64,000 nt of DNA from the NCBI RefSeq assembly GCF_015767275.1, contig NZ_JADWMY010000007.1:242046-306045 (forward strand). The letters run 5' to 3'. How positions within the stretch are numbered: the first letter of the stretch is position 1; each line of letters opens with the position of its first letter. Below, one piece after another: positions 1 through 8,591 of this stretch. The notes beneath the pieces were generated by a model that had not been told where the DNA came from, searched no databases, and saw nothing but the letters and a program-made list of their open reading frames with translations. The DNA comes from Herbaspirillum sp. AP02. Its GTDB lineage: Bacteria > Pseudomonadota > Gammaproteobacteria > Burkholderiales > Burkholderiaceae_D. A program made the position numbers and the translations under genes.

Positions 1-961
1 CGGACTTCTTCAAACCGAAGGAATCCGACAGCGCCTGGTTCAGGTCCTGCACGGAGACCCCAAGGCGACCACGTGTCACCTTGCCATGCGTCACCAGCTG
101 CTGCTCCACCTTCATCGCCACATCGATCGGGATCGAGAACGACAAGCCCTGGAAGCCACCGGTCTGGCTGTAGATCTGCGAATTGATGCCGATCACCTGA
201 CCATTCAGGTCGAACAGCGGGCCACCCGAGTTACCCGGGTTGACTGCCACGTCGGTCTGGATGAAGGGAACATAATTGTCGTCCGGCAGACTGCGCGACT
301 TGGCGCTGATGATGCCGGCCGTGGCGGTATTGTCAAAGCCGTAGGGCGAGCCGATGGCCAGCACCGGCTGCCCGACCTTGACCCGCGACGGGTCACCGAT
401 CTGCACCGTCGGCAGGCTCTTCGCATCGATGCGGATCACGGCGATATCACTCTGCTTGTCGATGCCCAGCACCTTGGCCTTGAACTCGCGACGGTCGGTC
501 AGCTTGACCACCACCTCCTGGGCACCATCGACCACGTGGGCGTTGGTGAGGATCAGGCCATCAGGCGAAATGATGAAACCCGAACCCAGGCCATGCATCA
601 CCCGCGGCTGTTGCGGCATCTGCAGCTGCGGCCCGAAGCGCTTGAAGAATTCAGAGAAGGGATCGTTGGGGTCCACGCCGTTGTCGTCGTCGTCGGCCAC
701 CTTGCGTGCCTTGCCGGTCACGCTGATGTTGACCACCGCCGGGCCATAGCGCTGCACGATGCCCGAGAAATCGGTCGCCGCCGCGACCACCGGTCCGGCC
801 GGGGTAGCGGGCGCGGAGTTGGCCGCCACCAGCGGGGCGTTGACCGCGGCCGCCTGCGCCGACGGCAGGTCGGCGCCACGAAAATAGACATAGCTGCCGC
901 CGACCACTGCGGCAATCATGACGGCCAAAGTGTTACGTACAAAAACAATGCGACGGCTCAT
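1..961 (-). CDS. DegP/HtrA-family periplasmic serine protease, 3' end outside window
   Basis: A trypsin-like serine protease of the Do/DegP/DegQ family that degrades or refolds damaged envelope proteins. Reading the minus strand from the ATG at 961 gives an N-terminal hydrophobic signal or anchor segment, then the triad in context: His in TNAHVV, Asp in KQSDIAV and Ser in GNSGGP. A PDZ domain begins just before the window edge (GRLGVSVQ). The start is supported by AAGGAG a few bases upstream. The frame is open to base 1, so the C-terminal PDZ part is missing only because the window ends. It lies downstream of, and in the same direction as, a two-component pair, a common arrangement for envelope-stress genes, but a terminator separates them. 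Confidence 0.93.
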   Translation of the reverse strand, partial: MSRRIVFVRNTLAVMIAAVVGGSYVYFRGADLPSAQAAAVNAPLVAANSAPATPAGPVVAAATDFSGIVQRYGPAVVNISVTGKARKVADDDDNGVDPNDPFSEFFKRFGPQLQMPQQPRVMHGLGSGFIISPDGLILTNAHVVDGAQEVVVKLTDRREFKAKVLGIDKQSDIAVIRIDAKSLPTVQIGDPSRVKVGQPVLAIGSPYGFDNTATAGIISAKSRSLPDDNYVPFIQTDVAVNPGNSGGPLFDLNGQVIGINSQIYSQTGGFQGLSFSIPIDVAMKVEQQLVTHGKVTRGRLGVSVQDLNQALSDSFGLKKS

Positions 962-1082
962 CTTCTTCTCCTTGATCGAACGCGATATCGATGGTCGGGC
1001 CGGTTCGCCGCACTTGAGCGACCCACTGGCCTCAACCGTTGGAGTGAAGATTAAGCAGTGAAAATTAAGGCAGACTTAAGGC

Positions 1083-1144
1083 AGAAAAAAGAAGCCTGCT
1101 GCCCTGCATGTGGCCTGCCTGGCGCCGCCTAGGCAGGCAGCAGG
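1083..1144 (-). terminator. Rho-independent terminator of the two-component operon
   Basis: On the minus strand a 9-bp stem, CCTGCTGCC pairing with GGCAGCAGG (1136-1144 with 1095-1103), is followed by a T-rich run (complement of the A run at 1085-1090). The left arm lies inside the last codons of the histidine kinase and its stop codon (1129-1131) falls in the loop. The terminator is therefore built into the end of the gene. Confidence 0.75.
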
Positions 1145-2472
1145 ATGAAGTCGACCCTTGCCTGCAAGCCCTTGCCGGTATTGACCAGGGTCACCGGAAC
1201 GCGGTGCAGGTCGGCGATCTGGCGCACGATGGCCAGCCCCAGGCCGCTACCGAAGGCGGCACGGCTGCCGCTGGCATCCTGCGCACCGTGTGGACGCTGG
1301 GCACGATAGAAACGATCGAAGACTCGCGGCAGTTCGCTCTCGGCAATCCCGGGCCCACTGTCCTGGATGATCACCGTGCAGCGACAGGCAGCGGACAGAT
1401 CGAAGCCGACATCGACCACGCCACCTGCGGGCGTGTAACGCAATGCGTTGTCCACCAGATTGTTAAAAAGAATGCGCAAGGCATCGGCATTGCCTTGCAC
1501 CTGCAGCGGCCGGCCATCGTCACCTGCATCAGAGAGCCCCAGATCGATGCCGCCATGCTCGGCCACCGACGACAGGTCGCCCACCACACTGCCCAGCAGC
1601 GTGCGCAGATCCACCACCGCAAAGCCCATGGCATCGGGCTCCTGGCGCGCCAGGGTAAGCAACTGGTGCACCAGGTGGGAGGTCCGCTCCAGCCCGCTCT
1701 TGAGGTCCCCGAAAGCGGCCCGGCGCTCCTCTTCATCGCTGGCACGCTCGGCCAGTTGCGCCTGCAGACGCAGGGCGGTCAGCGGCGTGCGCAATTCATG
1801 GGCGGCGTCGGCGACGAAGGCGCGCTGGGTTTCGGTGGAATGCTTCAGCCGCGCCAGCAGGTCATTCAAGGCATGCGTGAGCGGCTGGATTTCCTGCGGC
1901 ATGCCCACGTCCGACAAGGGTTGCAGCGAATTCATGTCACGCGCCGCCACTTCGGCGGCCGCCTTGCGCACCGGCGCCAGCCCACGACTCACTGCCACCC
2001 ATGACAACACCCCGATGAGCGGGAACAGCAACAGCAAGGGCACCACCGTCTTGACCGCCATCTGCGCGGCGATCTCGTCGCGTGCGCTCTGCGGCTGCGC
2101 CACCTGCACCACGGTACTGCCGATCTGCGCGCTGTAGACGCGCCACATGCCATTGGGCCCGCGTACATTGGCAAAGCCCAGTTCGGCCTGGCGCGGCATG
2201 GCACCACGGGCATGCGAGTGATAGATGACGGAGCCACGACTGTCCCAGATCTGCATCATGATCTCGTCCTCCAGCTCGGGGAACTGCTGCCCCGGCGAGA
2301 TCGGCGAGAAGGCCTGGCGCGGCAGCGAGGCCGCGATCTGGCGCATCTGGTAATCGAAGATCTGGTTGGCCTCGCCACGCGCCTGGAAGTACAGCGCCAC
2401 CCCGGCCAGCACGATGATGGAGAACAGGCCCAGTCCCAGCCACAGCAGCAGCTTGTTGCGGATCGATTTCAT
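1129..2472 (-). CDS. Sensor histidine kinase (QseC/TctE type)
   Basis: An inner-membrane sensor kinase of 447 aa, the usual QseC length. It has a transmembrane helix at about residues 8-28, a periplasmic 2CSK_N-type sensor region to about 130, a second helix at about 143-163, a HAMP linker, a HisKA domain with the phospho-acceptor His near residue 225 (HELRTPLT), and a C-terminal HATPase domain with N box (NLVDNALRYT) and G boxes (DSGPGI, GSGLGLAI). Its ATG overlaps the response-regulator stop by four bases (ATGA), so the two are translationally coupled. The stimulus cannot be read from the sequence. QseC is the closest type I recognise, but TctE-like is possible, so no symbol is given. Confidence 0.92.
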   Translation of the reverse strand: MKSIRNKLLLWLGLGLFSIIVLAGVALYFQARGEANQIFDYQMRQIAASLPRQAFSPISPGQQFPELEDEIMMQIWDSRGSVIYHSHARGAMPRQAELGFANVRGPNGMWRVYSAQIGSTVVQVAQPQSARDEIAAQMAVKTVVPLLLLFPLIGVLSWVAVSRGLAPVRKAAAEVAARDMNSLQPLSDVGMPQEIQPLTHALNDLLARLKHSTETQRAFVADAAHELRTPLTALRLQAQLAERASDEEERRAAFGDLKSGLERTSHLVHQLLTLARQEPDAMGFAVVDLRTLLGSVVGDLSSVAEHGGIDLGLSDAGDDGRPLQVQGNADALRILFNNLVDNALRYTPAGGVVDVGFDLSAACRCTVIIQDSGPGIAESELPRVFDRFYRAQRPHGAQDASGSRAAFGSGLGLAIVRQIADLHRVPVTLVNTGKGLQARVDFILLPA

Positions 2473-3125
2473 GCCGGCACCAGGTAACCCACGCCGCGCA
2501 CGTTCTTGATGAAGTCGCTGCCGACCTTCTTGCGCAGCGCGTGGATATGCACTTCGACCGCATTGCTCTCGATGCTGTCGTCCCAGCCGTAGAGTTTTTC
2601 TTCCAGTTGGGCCCGCGAGAGCACCACGCCCGGGCGGTCCATGAAGGCCTGCAGCAGCGTGAATTCACGCGCCGACAGGTTGACCGGCTTGCCGCCCACG
2701 GTGACCTCGTGGGTAGCTGGATTCAACACCACCTCGCGTACCTGCACCAGGCTCTCCGCCCGCCCTGCCTGACGGCGCGAAAGGGCGCGCATGCGGGCCG
2801 ACAGCTCTTCCAGGTCGAACGGCTTGATCAGGTAATCGTCGGCCCCCGCGTCAAGCCCGGCCACGCGGTCGGCCACCGCGTCACGCGCCGTGGTGATGAG
2901 CACCGGGATGCCATTGCCACGCTCGCGCAGCGTGCGCAGCACCGCCAGACCATCCTTTTGCGGCAGGCCCAGGTCCAGCAGCAGCATGGCGTAATCCTCG
3001 GTCCGCAGGGCGACATCGGCCGACTTGCCGTCCTGCACCCAGTCGATGGCAAAGCCGTCCTGGCGCAAACCCTTGCGCACGGCCTCGCCCACCATGGGAT
3101 CGTCTTCCACCAGCAATACGCGCAT
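2469..3125 (-). CDS. OmpR-family response regulator (QseB type)
   Basis: A 218-aa two-component response regulator with an N-terminal receiver domain: acidic pair EDD near residue 7, phospho-acceptor Asp in LLLDLGLP near 51, and Lys in LIKPFD near 101. A C-terminal winged-helix DNA-binding domain of the OmpR/PhoB type follows (LSAREFTLL, then SNAVEVHIHALRKK). It is the first gene of the pair with the kinase at 1129-2472 and overlaps it by four bases. The neighbouring protease is a plausible regulon member, but no operator was identified. Confidence 0.93.
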   Translation of the reverse strand: MRVLLVEDDPMVGEAVRKGLRQDGFAIDWVQDGKSADVALRTEDYAMLLLDLGLPQKDGLAVLRTLRERGNGIPVLITTARDAVADRVAGLDAGADDYLIKPFDLEELSARMRALSRRQAGRAESLVQVREVVLNPATHEVTVGGKPVNLSAREFTLLQAFMDRPGVVLSRAQLEEKLYGWDDSIESNAVEVHIHALRKKVGSDFIKNVRGVGYLVPA

Positions 3126-3146
3126 GTCGCGGGCTCCTTGTCCGAT

Positions 3147-3341
3147 TCAGAGTAGCTTCGCCAGCAGGAACACCACCACCGAGATCAGGATGGTCGAGGC
3201 GAAGGGCAGCGAAAAGATGCGGCCGAACAGGCGGAAGCGCAAGTCCCCCGGCAAGCGGCCGATGCCCAGCTTTTCCAGCCAGGGCAGCAGGGTCGAGAAC
3301 ACGATGACCGAGAGAAAGATGACGACGATCCAGCGTATCAA
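3147..3341 (-). CDS. DUF2905 family small membrane protein
   Basis: A 64-aa protein with two hydrophobic helices around the conserved stretch GRLPGDLRF, which identifies the DUF2905 family of uncharacterised small membrane proteins. I chose the TTG at 3341. It has a good ribosome-binding site (GAGGAG) that overlaps the stop codon of the upstream methyltransferase, and it gives the family's usual length of about 65 aa. A longer reading frame begins at 3404 but adds a non-conserved tail inside the upstream gene. It is probably co-transcribed with the MidA-like gene. Function is unknown. Confidence 0.8.
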   Translation of the reverse strand: MIRWIVVIFLSVIVFSTLLPWLEKLGIGRLPGDLRFRLFGRIFSLPFASTILISVVVFLLAKLL

Positions 3342-3351
3342 GCGCTTCTCC

Positions 3352-4512
3352 TCAGAGTCGGTGGGTACGGTCGTGACGCAGCATGCGGGCCGGCCATTCG
3401 ACATTCTTGCCGATGGCCAGTACCTTGAACAGCTCGCCCATCTCGGCCGGGGAAATCAGTTTCTGCATGCCATTGGCCAGCGGCAGGTAACGCAGGCTGT
3501 CCTCGGGCGAAGTACGCAGCAGCAGCTCGCCGATGCCGGCATTGAGCAGGAAGGCGCCCTGGCTGGTATAGGCCAGCACTTCGACGCCCTCTTCCACCGC
3601 CGCCACCGCCATCGCGGTGAAATCGACGTGGGCCGTGATGTCCTGCAGGCCCGGCCAGTAGAAGGGATCGGGGTGGGCGTGATGGCGGTAGTGACACATC
3701 AGCGTTCCCTGGTCACGGTCTTGCAGATAGTATTCCGCGGCCGAGAATCCGTAATCCGGCAGGATCGCCAGGCCACCCGGCCCCCGGGCCAGCATGCGAC
3801 CCAGCGTATGCATGAAACCGATGGCCACCGGTGCCAGTTCGGTGAGGTAACCCTGCGGCAGTTCGTCCGCATCGGGAATCTGGGCCACCGGCAGGCCGGC
3901 CACGGCACGATCCTCGAAGCGCAGGCGCCCCTGGGCATCACATGCCACGCCGCGCTCCAGCCAGCCCTCGGCCGCCTTCACGGCCAACCGCACCGGCATG
4001 GCGTCCAGCACCTCATTGCCCACGACCACGCCGGAAAAGCTTTCCGGCAAGGCATCGAGCCACTCCACCACCGAGGCGAAAGCGGCCAGCGTTTCCTGTT
4101 GCTGCGCGCGCAACTGCGCAGAAATTTCCAGAATGAAATATTTTCGCGGCAGGGCCTCGCGCAATTGCAATTCGGCCAGGATGTCACGTGCCAGCTTGCC
4201 GGTACCGGCACCGAATTCCAGCAGCACGTTGTCCACGTCCGCACTGGTGGCGATCACCTCAGCCGCCAGGTGGGCCAGCGTGGCGCCATACAGGGGCGAG
4301 ATTTCCGGCGCGGTTGTAAAATCCCCCTCTTTGCCCAGCTTGGCCGAACCACCGCTGTAATAGCCCACCTGGGGCGCATACAGGGCCAGATCCATGTAGC
4401 GTTCGAAGGAAATCCAGCCACCGGCGGCGGCGATCTCGCCGGCGACCAGTTGCTGGAGGGTGTGCGAGGCCAACTGTGCGTCGGCGCCTGGTTCGGGTAG
4501 TTGCAGTTGCAT
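3352..4512 (-). CDS. MidA/NDUFAF7-family SAM-dependent methyltransferase
   Basis: A 386-aa member of the COG1565 methyltransferase family. Its mitochondrial relative NDUFAF7 methylates an arginine of a complex I subunit; the bacterial substrate is uncertain. The sequence shows the N-terminal family block (ISFERYMDLALYAPQVGYY), the SAM-binding motif LLEFGAGTGKLARDIL near residue 85, and GNEVLDAMPV in the middle, all typical of the family. The ATG at 4512 was preferred to one at 4566 because the latter would run into the divergent folM start. The 44-bp gap to folM must hold divergent promoters. Confidence 0.88.
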   Translation of the reverse strand: MQLQLPEPGADAQLASHTLQQLVAGEIAAAGGWISFERYMDLALYAPQVGYYSGGSAKLGKEGDFTTAPEISPLYGATLAHLAAEVIATSADVDNVLLEFGAGTGKLARDILAELQLREALPRKYFILEISAQLRAQQQETLAAFASVVEWLDALPESFSGVVVGNEVLDAMPVRLAVKAAEGWLERGVACDAQGRLRFEDRAVAGLPVAQIPDADELPQGYLTELAPVAIGFMHTLGRMLARGPGGLAILPDYGFSAAEYYLQDRDQGTLMCHYRHHAHPDPFYWPGLQDITAHVDFTAMAVAAVEEGVEVLAYTSQGAFLLNAGIGELLLRTSPEDSLRYLPLANGMQKLISPAEMGELFKVLAIGKNVEWPARMLRHDRTHRL

Positions 4513-4556
4513 GGGCCGTATTGTATTGGAGTATCGGACTATTGGAGACCTGGAGC

Positions 4557-5324
4557 ATGAGCTCATCCACTTCGGCCGGCGTCGCGCTGGTCACCGGCGC
4601 GGCGCGGCGCATCGGCAGGCACATCGCCCTGGCACTGGCGCGGGCCGGCTGGGACGTGGCCGTCCACTACAACCGCTCGCGCGAAGAGGCCGACACCCTG
4701 GTGCGCGAGATCGAAGCCCTGGGGCGCCGGGCGCTGGCCGTGCATGCCGAGCTGGGCGACCAGGCCCAGGTGAGCAGCCTGCTGGCCCAGGCCGCCCCGC
4801 TGGGACGCGTGCGCTGTGTGGTCAACAACGCCTCGTTGTTCGATTTCGATGACGCCGCCAGCTTCGGCAACGAACGCCTGCTGCGCCACATGAGTGCCAA
4901 TGTCGGCGCCCCGGTGTTGCTGGCGCAGGCCTTGTATGCGGCCACGCCGGAGGGCGAACAGGCCGTCGTGGTCAACCTGCTGGACCAGAAACTGTACAAT
5001 CCCAATCCCGACTTCCTGTCCTACACCCTGTCCAAGGCCGCCCTGCACAGCGCCACCACCCTGCTGGCGCAGGCACTGGCGCCCAAGGTCCGGGTGGTGG
5101 GCGTGGCCCCCGGCCTGACCATGGTCTCGGGCGACCAGACCGAGCAACAGTTCGACCGGGCGCACACCGTCACGCCCCTGGGCCGTGGCAGCACGCCCGA
5201 GGACATCGCCGCTGCCGTCTGCTACGTAGCATCGGCGCGGGCCGTGACGGGTACCACCCTGCTGGTCGATGGCGGCCAGCATTTGCTTCCCCTTTCGCGC
5301 GACGTCATGTTCGTGGCGAAATAA
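4557..5324 (+). CDS. folM: FolM-like pteridine reductase (SDR family)
   Basis: A 255-aa short-chain dehydrogenase with the pteridine-reductase form of the NADP-binding loop (TGAARRIGR) and the active-site pair in SYTLSK (YxxxK). FolM-type enzymes reduce dihydromonapterin or dihydrofolate to the tetrahydro form. The next gene, 17 bases downstream, is a dihydroneopterin aldolase homologue, which fits a pterin role and argues against a generic fatty-acid SDR. The ATG at 4557 follows a TGGAG site. An upstream start at 4476 would overlap the divergent methyltransferase and lies outside the conserved fold. Confidence 0.82.
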   Translation: MSSSTSAGVALVTGAARRIGRHIALALARAGWDVAVHYNRSREEADTLVREIEALGRRALAVHAELGDQAQVSSLLAQAAPLGRVRCVVNNASLFDFDDAASFGNERLLRHMSANVGAPVLLAQALYAATPEGEQAVVVNLLDQKLYNPNPDFLSYTLSKAALHSATTLLAQALAPKVRVVGVAPGLTMVSGDQTEQQFDRAHTVTPLGRGSTPEDIAAAVCYVASARAVTGTTLLVDGGQHLLPLSRDVMFVAK

Positions 5325-5341
5325 CCTTTACATTTCTGATC

Positions 5342-5737
5342 ATGCTCTTCCTGTCCCATCCTTCCCTGCAAGATTGCCGCCGCGTGTTCCTGCGCAACTA
5401 CGAGGTGTTCATCAACATCGGCGTGCACGAGTTCGAAAAGAAGGGTGAGCAACGCATCCTGATCAACGTCGACCTCTACGTCCCGCTGGCCGATACCACG
5501 CCCACCGCCGACCATCTCGACGAAGTGGTCGACTATGACTTCATCCGCTCCACCATCGCCCAGCGCATGGCACGCGGCCACATCCACCTGCAGGAAACCC
5601 TGTGCGACGACGTGATGACGGCCATGCTGGCCCACCCCAAGGTGCGTGCAGTCCGCGTCTCCACCGAAAAGCCCGACGTCTATCCGGATTGCGATTCGGT
5701 GGGCGTGGAGACATTCCGTATCAAGACCGCGGGCTGA
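5342..5737 (+). CDS. folB: Dihydroneopterin aldolase / epimerase
   Basis: A 131-aa member of the FolB/FolX family, which converts 7,8-dihydroneopterin to 6-hydroxymethyl-dihydropterin (FolB) or epimerises its triphosphate (FolX) in folate or tetrahydromonapterin synthesis. Recognisable are the glutamate of the N-terminal block (GVHEFEKK), the central VVDYDFIRSTI segment, the LQETLCDDV helix and the C-terminal VRVSTEKPDVYPD strand. It is co-directional with folM. FolB versus FolX cannot be settled by eye. The FolM partner makes a FolX-like role possible. Confidence 0.85.
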   Translation: MLFLSHPSLQDCRRVFLRNYEVFINIGVHEFEKKGEQRILINVDLYVPLADTTPTADHLDEVVDYDFIRSTIAQRMARGHIHLQETLCDDVMTAMLAHPKVRAVRVSTEKPDVYPDCDSVGVETFRIKTAG

Positions 5738-5781
5738 TCTGATCCGCAGCATTCCAGCCTTCCTCCGCCGGCAGCACGACC

Positions 5782-5814
5782 AGAACCCCGCCTGATGCGG
5801 CGTTCTGTGTTTTT
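5782..5814 (+). terminator. Rho-independent terminator after folB
   Basis: A 10-bp stem with one C:C mismatch (AGAACCCCGC against GCGGCGTTCT) around the loop CTGAT is followed by GTGTTTTT. It lies 44 bases after the folB stop and separates the folM-folB operon from higBA. Confidence 0.75.
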
Positions 5815-5880
5815 CGAGAATTACGTACGGTTTTACACTTCCGTCCCGCTACCAAGGTGGTAGCATGTTACGGTGTGTCG

Positions 5881-6174
5881 ATGCGCATCATTGCCCTCTC
5901 CACCTTACGGACTTTCTGGACCGCACACCCTGCCGCGGAGACTTCGCTGCGAGCATGGCACGCCTTGGCCAGCCGGGTGAACTGGAAGACCCCGGCCGAC
6001 ATCAAGGTGGCCTATCGCAATGCCAGCTTCACCAGAAACAACCGTGTGGTGTTCAATATCAAGGGCAACGACTACCGGTTGGTGGTCGCTGTGCGCTACG
6101 ACAAGGAATTGATCTACATCCGCTTCGTCGGCACGCATCGCCAGTACGACGCCATTGATGTGGAAACGATTTGA
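5881..6174 (+). CDS. higB: HigB-family mRNA interferase toxin
   Basis: A 97-aa basic protein of the HigB_toxin (RelE-like) family. These toxins cleave mRNA on the ribosome when the antitoxin is lost. The family pattern is visible: an N-terminal helix (LRTFWTAHP), a tryptophan-rich middle (VNWKTPADIK), and the strands NRVVFNIKGNDYRL and IYIRFVGTHRQYD. The ATG at 5881 was chosen over one at 5857, which adds eight non-conserved residues. The antitoxin starts 11 bases downstream, in the toxin-first order typical of higBA. Confidence 0.9.
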   Translation: MRIIALSTLRTFWTAHPAAETSLRAWHALASRVNWKTPADIKVAYRNASFTRNNRVVFNIKGNDYRLVVAVRYDKELIYIRFVGTHRQYDAIDVETI

Positions 6175-6185
6175 AGGAATGCCAC

Positions 6186-6578
6186 ATGCAACTCAAACTG
6201 ATACGTACCCGCAAGGACTACCGCGCTGCACTGGCCGAGGCGGAGCGTTTGTGGGATGCTCCGGCACGTTCGCAACAAGCCGATCAACTGGATGTACTTA
6301 CCCTGCTGATCGCCCATTACGAGCGCTCGCACTTTGCCATTGGTGATCCGGACCCCATCGACTTCCTGCTGCATGTCATGGAAGCGCGTGGCCTGACGCG
6401 TAAGGATCTGGAGCCCTACCTGGGACCACGTGGTCGCGTCTCCGACATCCTCAACCGGAGGCGTCCGATGACCCTGGACATGATCCGCAAGCTGAGCGCC
6501 GGCTTGAACCTCCCGGCCGATCTGCTGATCCAGCCCTATCCCGTCAGGTCGGCGACCGGTGAACCGATCAGCTCCTGA
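6186..6578 (+). CDS. higA: HigA-family antitoxin, HTH regulator
   Basis: A 130-aa antitoxin with a C-terminal Xre-type helix-turn-helix (GLTRKDLEPYLGPRGRVSDIL) and the long N-terminal helical region typical of HigA partners of HigB_toxin proteins. It should bind and neutralise the toxin at 5881-6174 and repress the shared promoter. The ATG at 6186 has AAGGAA seven bases upstream. A TTG at 6171 would overlap the toxin stop but lacks a ribosome-binding site. Confidence 0.9.
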   Translation: MQLKLIRTRKDYRAALAEAERLWDAPARSQQADQLDVLTLLIAHYERSHFAIGDPDPIDFLLHVMEARGLTRKDLEPYLGPRGRVSDILNRRRPMTLDMIRKLSAGLNLPADLLIQPYPVRSATGEPISS

Positions 6579-6586
6579 TCCCACCA

Positions 6587-6618
6587 AGAAAAATGCCGTC
6601 CAGCTTGCGTTGGACGGC
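6587..6618 (-). terminator. Rho-independent terminator for the YitT gene
   Basis: An inverted repeat GCCGTCCA / TGGACGGC (6595-6602 and 6611-6618) has A-rich sequence on its left. Read on the minus strand it is a stem followed by ATTTTTCTT, so it ends transcription of the gene at 6658-7290. On the plus strand the tail is poor in T, so it may act only weakly on higBA. Confidence 0.7.
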
Positions 6619-6657
6619 AATAATCCTGAACGACAGGCTTGGCAGGAATAAGCTCAA

Positions 6658-7290
6658 CTACATCCCCATATACCTGCCCGCCCGGTGATTCAAGGCAATC
6701 ACCAGATTGGCGGTGACCGCGCCCAGGATGGACGCGAGCAAGACCCGGGGCGTCACCACGAACAGCGAGCACAGCACGATCACCACGTCCACGCCCATCT
6801 GCAGTTTACCGGCACGCAGGCCGTAACGGTCCTGCAGGAACAGCGTGACCACGTTGACCCCGCCAAGGCTGGCGCCATGGCGAAACAACATCACGAACCC
6901 CACCCCCATCAACAAGCCACCCAGCACCGCGCTGTAGAACAGGTCCAGCTTGCCGTAGCTGATGAAGTGCGGATGCATCAGCGAAAAGCCGGAGACCAGT
7001 GCCACCGCGCAGAAGGTCTTGCCGGTAAAGCGCAGGCCCATGCGACGAAACGCGAAGTAGTAGAACGGGATGTTGATGGTGAAGAACACCACGCCAAACG
7101 GCAGGCCCGTCAGGTAATGCGCCAGGAAGGCCAGGCCGGCAGTGCTGCCGGTCAACAGGCCCACCTGGCTGTACATGTTCACCGCCAGCGAGACGAAGAG
7201 CGTACCGGCCACCAGCGCCAGTACGTCTTCATAGCTCTTGTGGCGGATATCGGCCGCAACCACTGCGGCCTTGCCTGCCACTTCAGCCAC
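6658..7290 (-). CDS. YitT-family integral membrane protein
   Basis: A protein of about 210 aa with five or six hydrophobic helices and the family landmarks TGSTAGLAFL and HGASLGGVNVV. It belongs to the YitT (former DUF161) group, whose transport substrate is mostly unknown. I favour the GTG at 7290, which overlaps the upstream aminotransferase stop (GTGGCTGA) and follows GAGGT. An ATG at 7338 would place 16 extra unconserved residues inside the aminotransferase. It is co-transcribed with that gene. Confidence 0.83.
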   Translation of the reverse strand: MAEVAGKAAVVAADIRHKSYEDVLALVAGTLFVSLAVNMYSQVGLLTGSTAGLAFLAHYLTGLPFGVVFFTINIPFYYFAFRRMGLRFTGKTFCAVALVSGFSLMHPHFISYGKLDLFYSAVLGGLLMGVGFVMLFRHGASLGGVNVVTLFLQDRYGLRAGKLQMGVDVVIVLCSLFVVTPRVLLASILGAVTANLVIALNHRAGRYMGM

Positions 7291-8473
7291 GCAGCACCTC
7301 GGCCATGGTCTCGGCCACGCGTGCAACGTTGCTGTCATTGAGGCCGGCCACGCAGATGCGACCGGTACCCACGGCGTAGACGCCGAACTCTTCGCGCAGG
7401 CGGTCCACCTGGGCGGACGTCAGGCCGGTGTAACCGAACATGCCGTTCTGGCGCAGCAGGAAGGAAAAGTCCTGGTCCGGCACCGCGCCCTTGAGTTGCG
7501 CGGCCAGCTTGACGCGCATGTCGCGCACCCGTACCCGCATCTCCTCGACTTCGGCACGCCATTGCGTGGCCAGCTTGTCGTCGCTCAGCACATGCGCCAC
7601 CAGCAGTGCACCATTGCGCGCCGGGCTGGAATAGTTACGACGCACGGTCAGCTTCAGTTGGCCCAGCACATTGGCGGCCTGGCCTGCTTGCGGGCAGAAC
7701 ACCGACAACGCGCCGATGCGCTCGCTGTAGAGCGAGAAGATCTTGGAGAAGGAGTTGGAGAGGAAGAACGGAATCTGGCGACGCACTGCCTCGCGCACCG
7801 GCCAGATGTCCGCGTCCAGGCTCTCGGCGAAGCCTTGGTAGGCCAGGTCGAAGAAGGGCAGCAGACCGCGCTTTTCAAGCACATCGACGATCTGCTCCCA
7901 CTGCGCGCGGGTCGGATCGACGCCGGTCGGATTGTGGCAGCAGGGGTGCAGCAACACTACCGCGCCCTTGGGCAGGGAATCCAGCTTGGCCAGCATGCCC
8001 TCGAAGTTCAGGCCCTTGGTCTGCGCATCGTAGTAGGGGTAACGCTCAGTCTTGAAGCCGGCGCCTTCGAAGATGCCGACGTGATTGTCCCAGGTCGGGT
8101 CCGGCAGCCAGATGGTGGGCTGCGGGAAGAAACGCGCGATCAGGTCGGCACCCACCTTCAGTGCCCCCGAGCCGCCCAGGGTCTGCACGATGGCCAGATG
8201 TTCCGCCGAGGGCAGATCCGCGCCGAAGAGCAGCTTGGCCACCGCCTGGCGATAGGCCGCATGACCTTCCATGGGCAGATAGACGTAGGGCGTGCCGGCT
8301 TCGGCCACCGCGGCGGCAGCGGTGCGCACCGAGGGTAGCACCGGCACCACGCCACGGCCATCGGTGTAGATGCCGATGGAAAGGTTGACCTTGTTGCTGC
8401 GCTCGTCGCGCTGGAACTGTTCCATCAGGCTCAGGATGGGATCGCCGGCATACGGCGGGAGATGCGAAAACAT
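7283..8473 (-). CDS. tyrB: Aromatic amino acid aminotransferase
   Basis: A 396-aa PLP-dependent class I aminotransferase of the AspC/TyrB subgroup. It transfers the amino group between aromatic amino acids (or aspartate) and 2-oxoglutarate. Family marks are PYVYLPMEGHAAYR near the N-terminus, the substrate and PLP motif CCHNPTGVDPT, DLAYQGF, the PLP-binding lysine in NSFSKIFSLYSER, and RNYSSPARNG with the substrate arginine. The ATG at 8473 has GAGG upstream. TyrB rather than AspC is an inference from the overall resemblance. The YitT gene overlaps its 3' end by eight bases. Confidence 0.88.
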   Translation of the reverse strand: MFSHLPPYAGDPILSLMEQFQRDERSNKVNLSIGIYTDGRGVVPVLPSVRTAAAAVAEAGTPYVYLPMEGHAAYRQAVAKLLFGADLPSAEHLAIVQTLGGSGALKVGADLIARFFPQPTIWLPDPTWDNHVGIFEGAGFKTERYPYYDAQTKGLNFEGMLAKLDSLPKGAVVLLHPCCHNPTGVDPTRAQWEQIVDVLEKRGLLPFFDLAYQGFAESLDADIWPVREAVRRQIPFFLSNSFSKIFSLYSERIGALSVFCPQAGQAANVLGQLKLTVRRNYSSPARNGALLVAHVLSDDKLATQWRAEVEEMRVRVRDMRVKLAAQLKGAVPDQDFSFLLRQNGMFGYTGLTSAQVDRLREEFGVYAVGTGRICVAGLNDSNVARVAETMAEVLRG

Positions 8474-8591
8474 GAGGACCTCGTCAGATTGAGAAACGCC
8501 GATGCCGGTGCAGCCGAGCTTCACCGGCAAAACCGCCATGGTAGCGCGACGCGGGGAAAATTTCCTGCCCGACGTCGCCCTGGTGGCTTTT

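Noticed and set aside
86..1054. Long open frame on the plus strand over the protease gene
   Set aside because: It is antisense to a gene with a full catalytic triad and a ribosome-binding site. It is histidine- and arginine-rich, as expected for the complement of GC-rich coding DNA.
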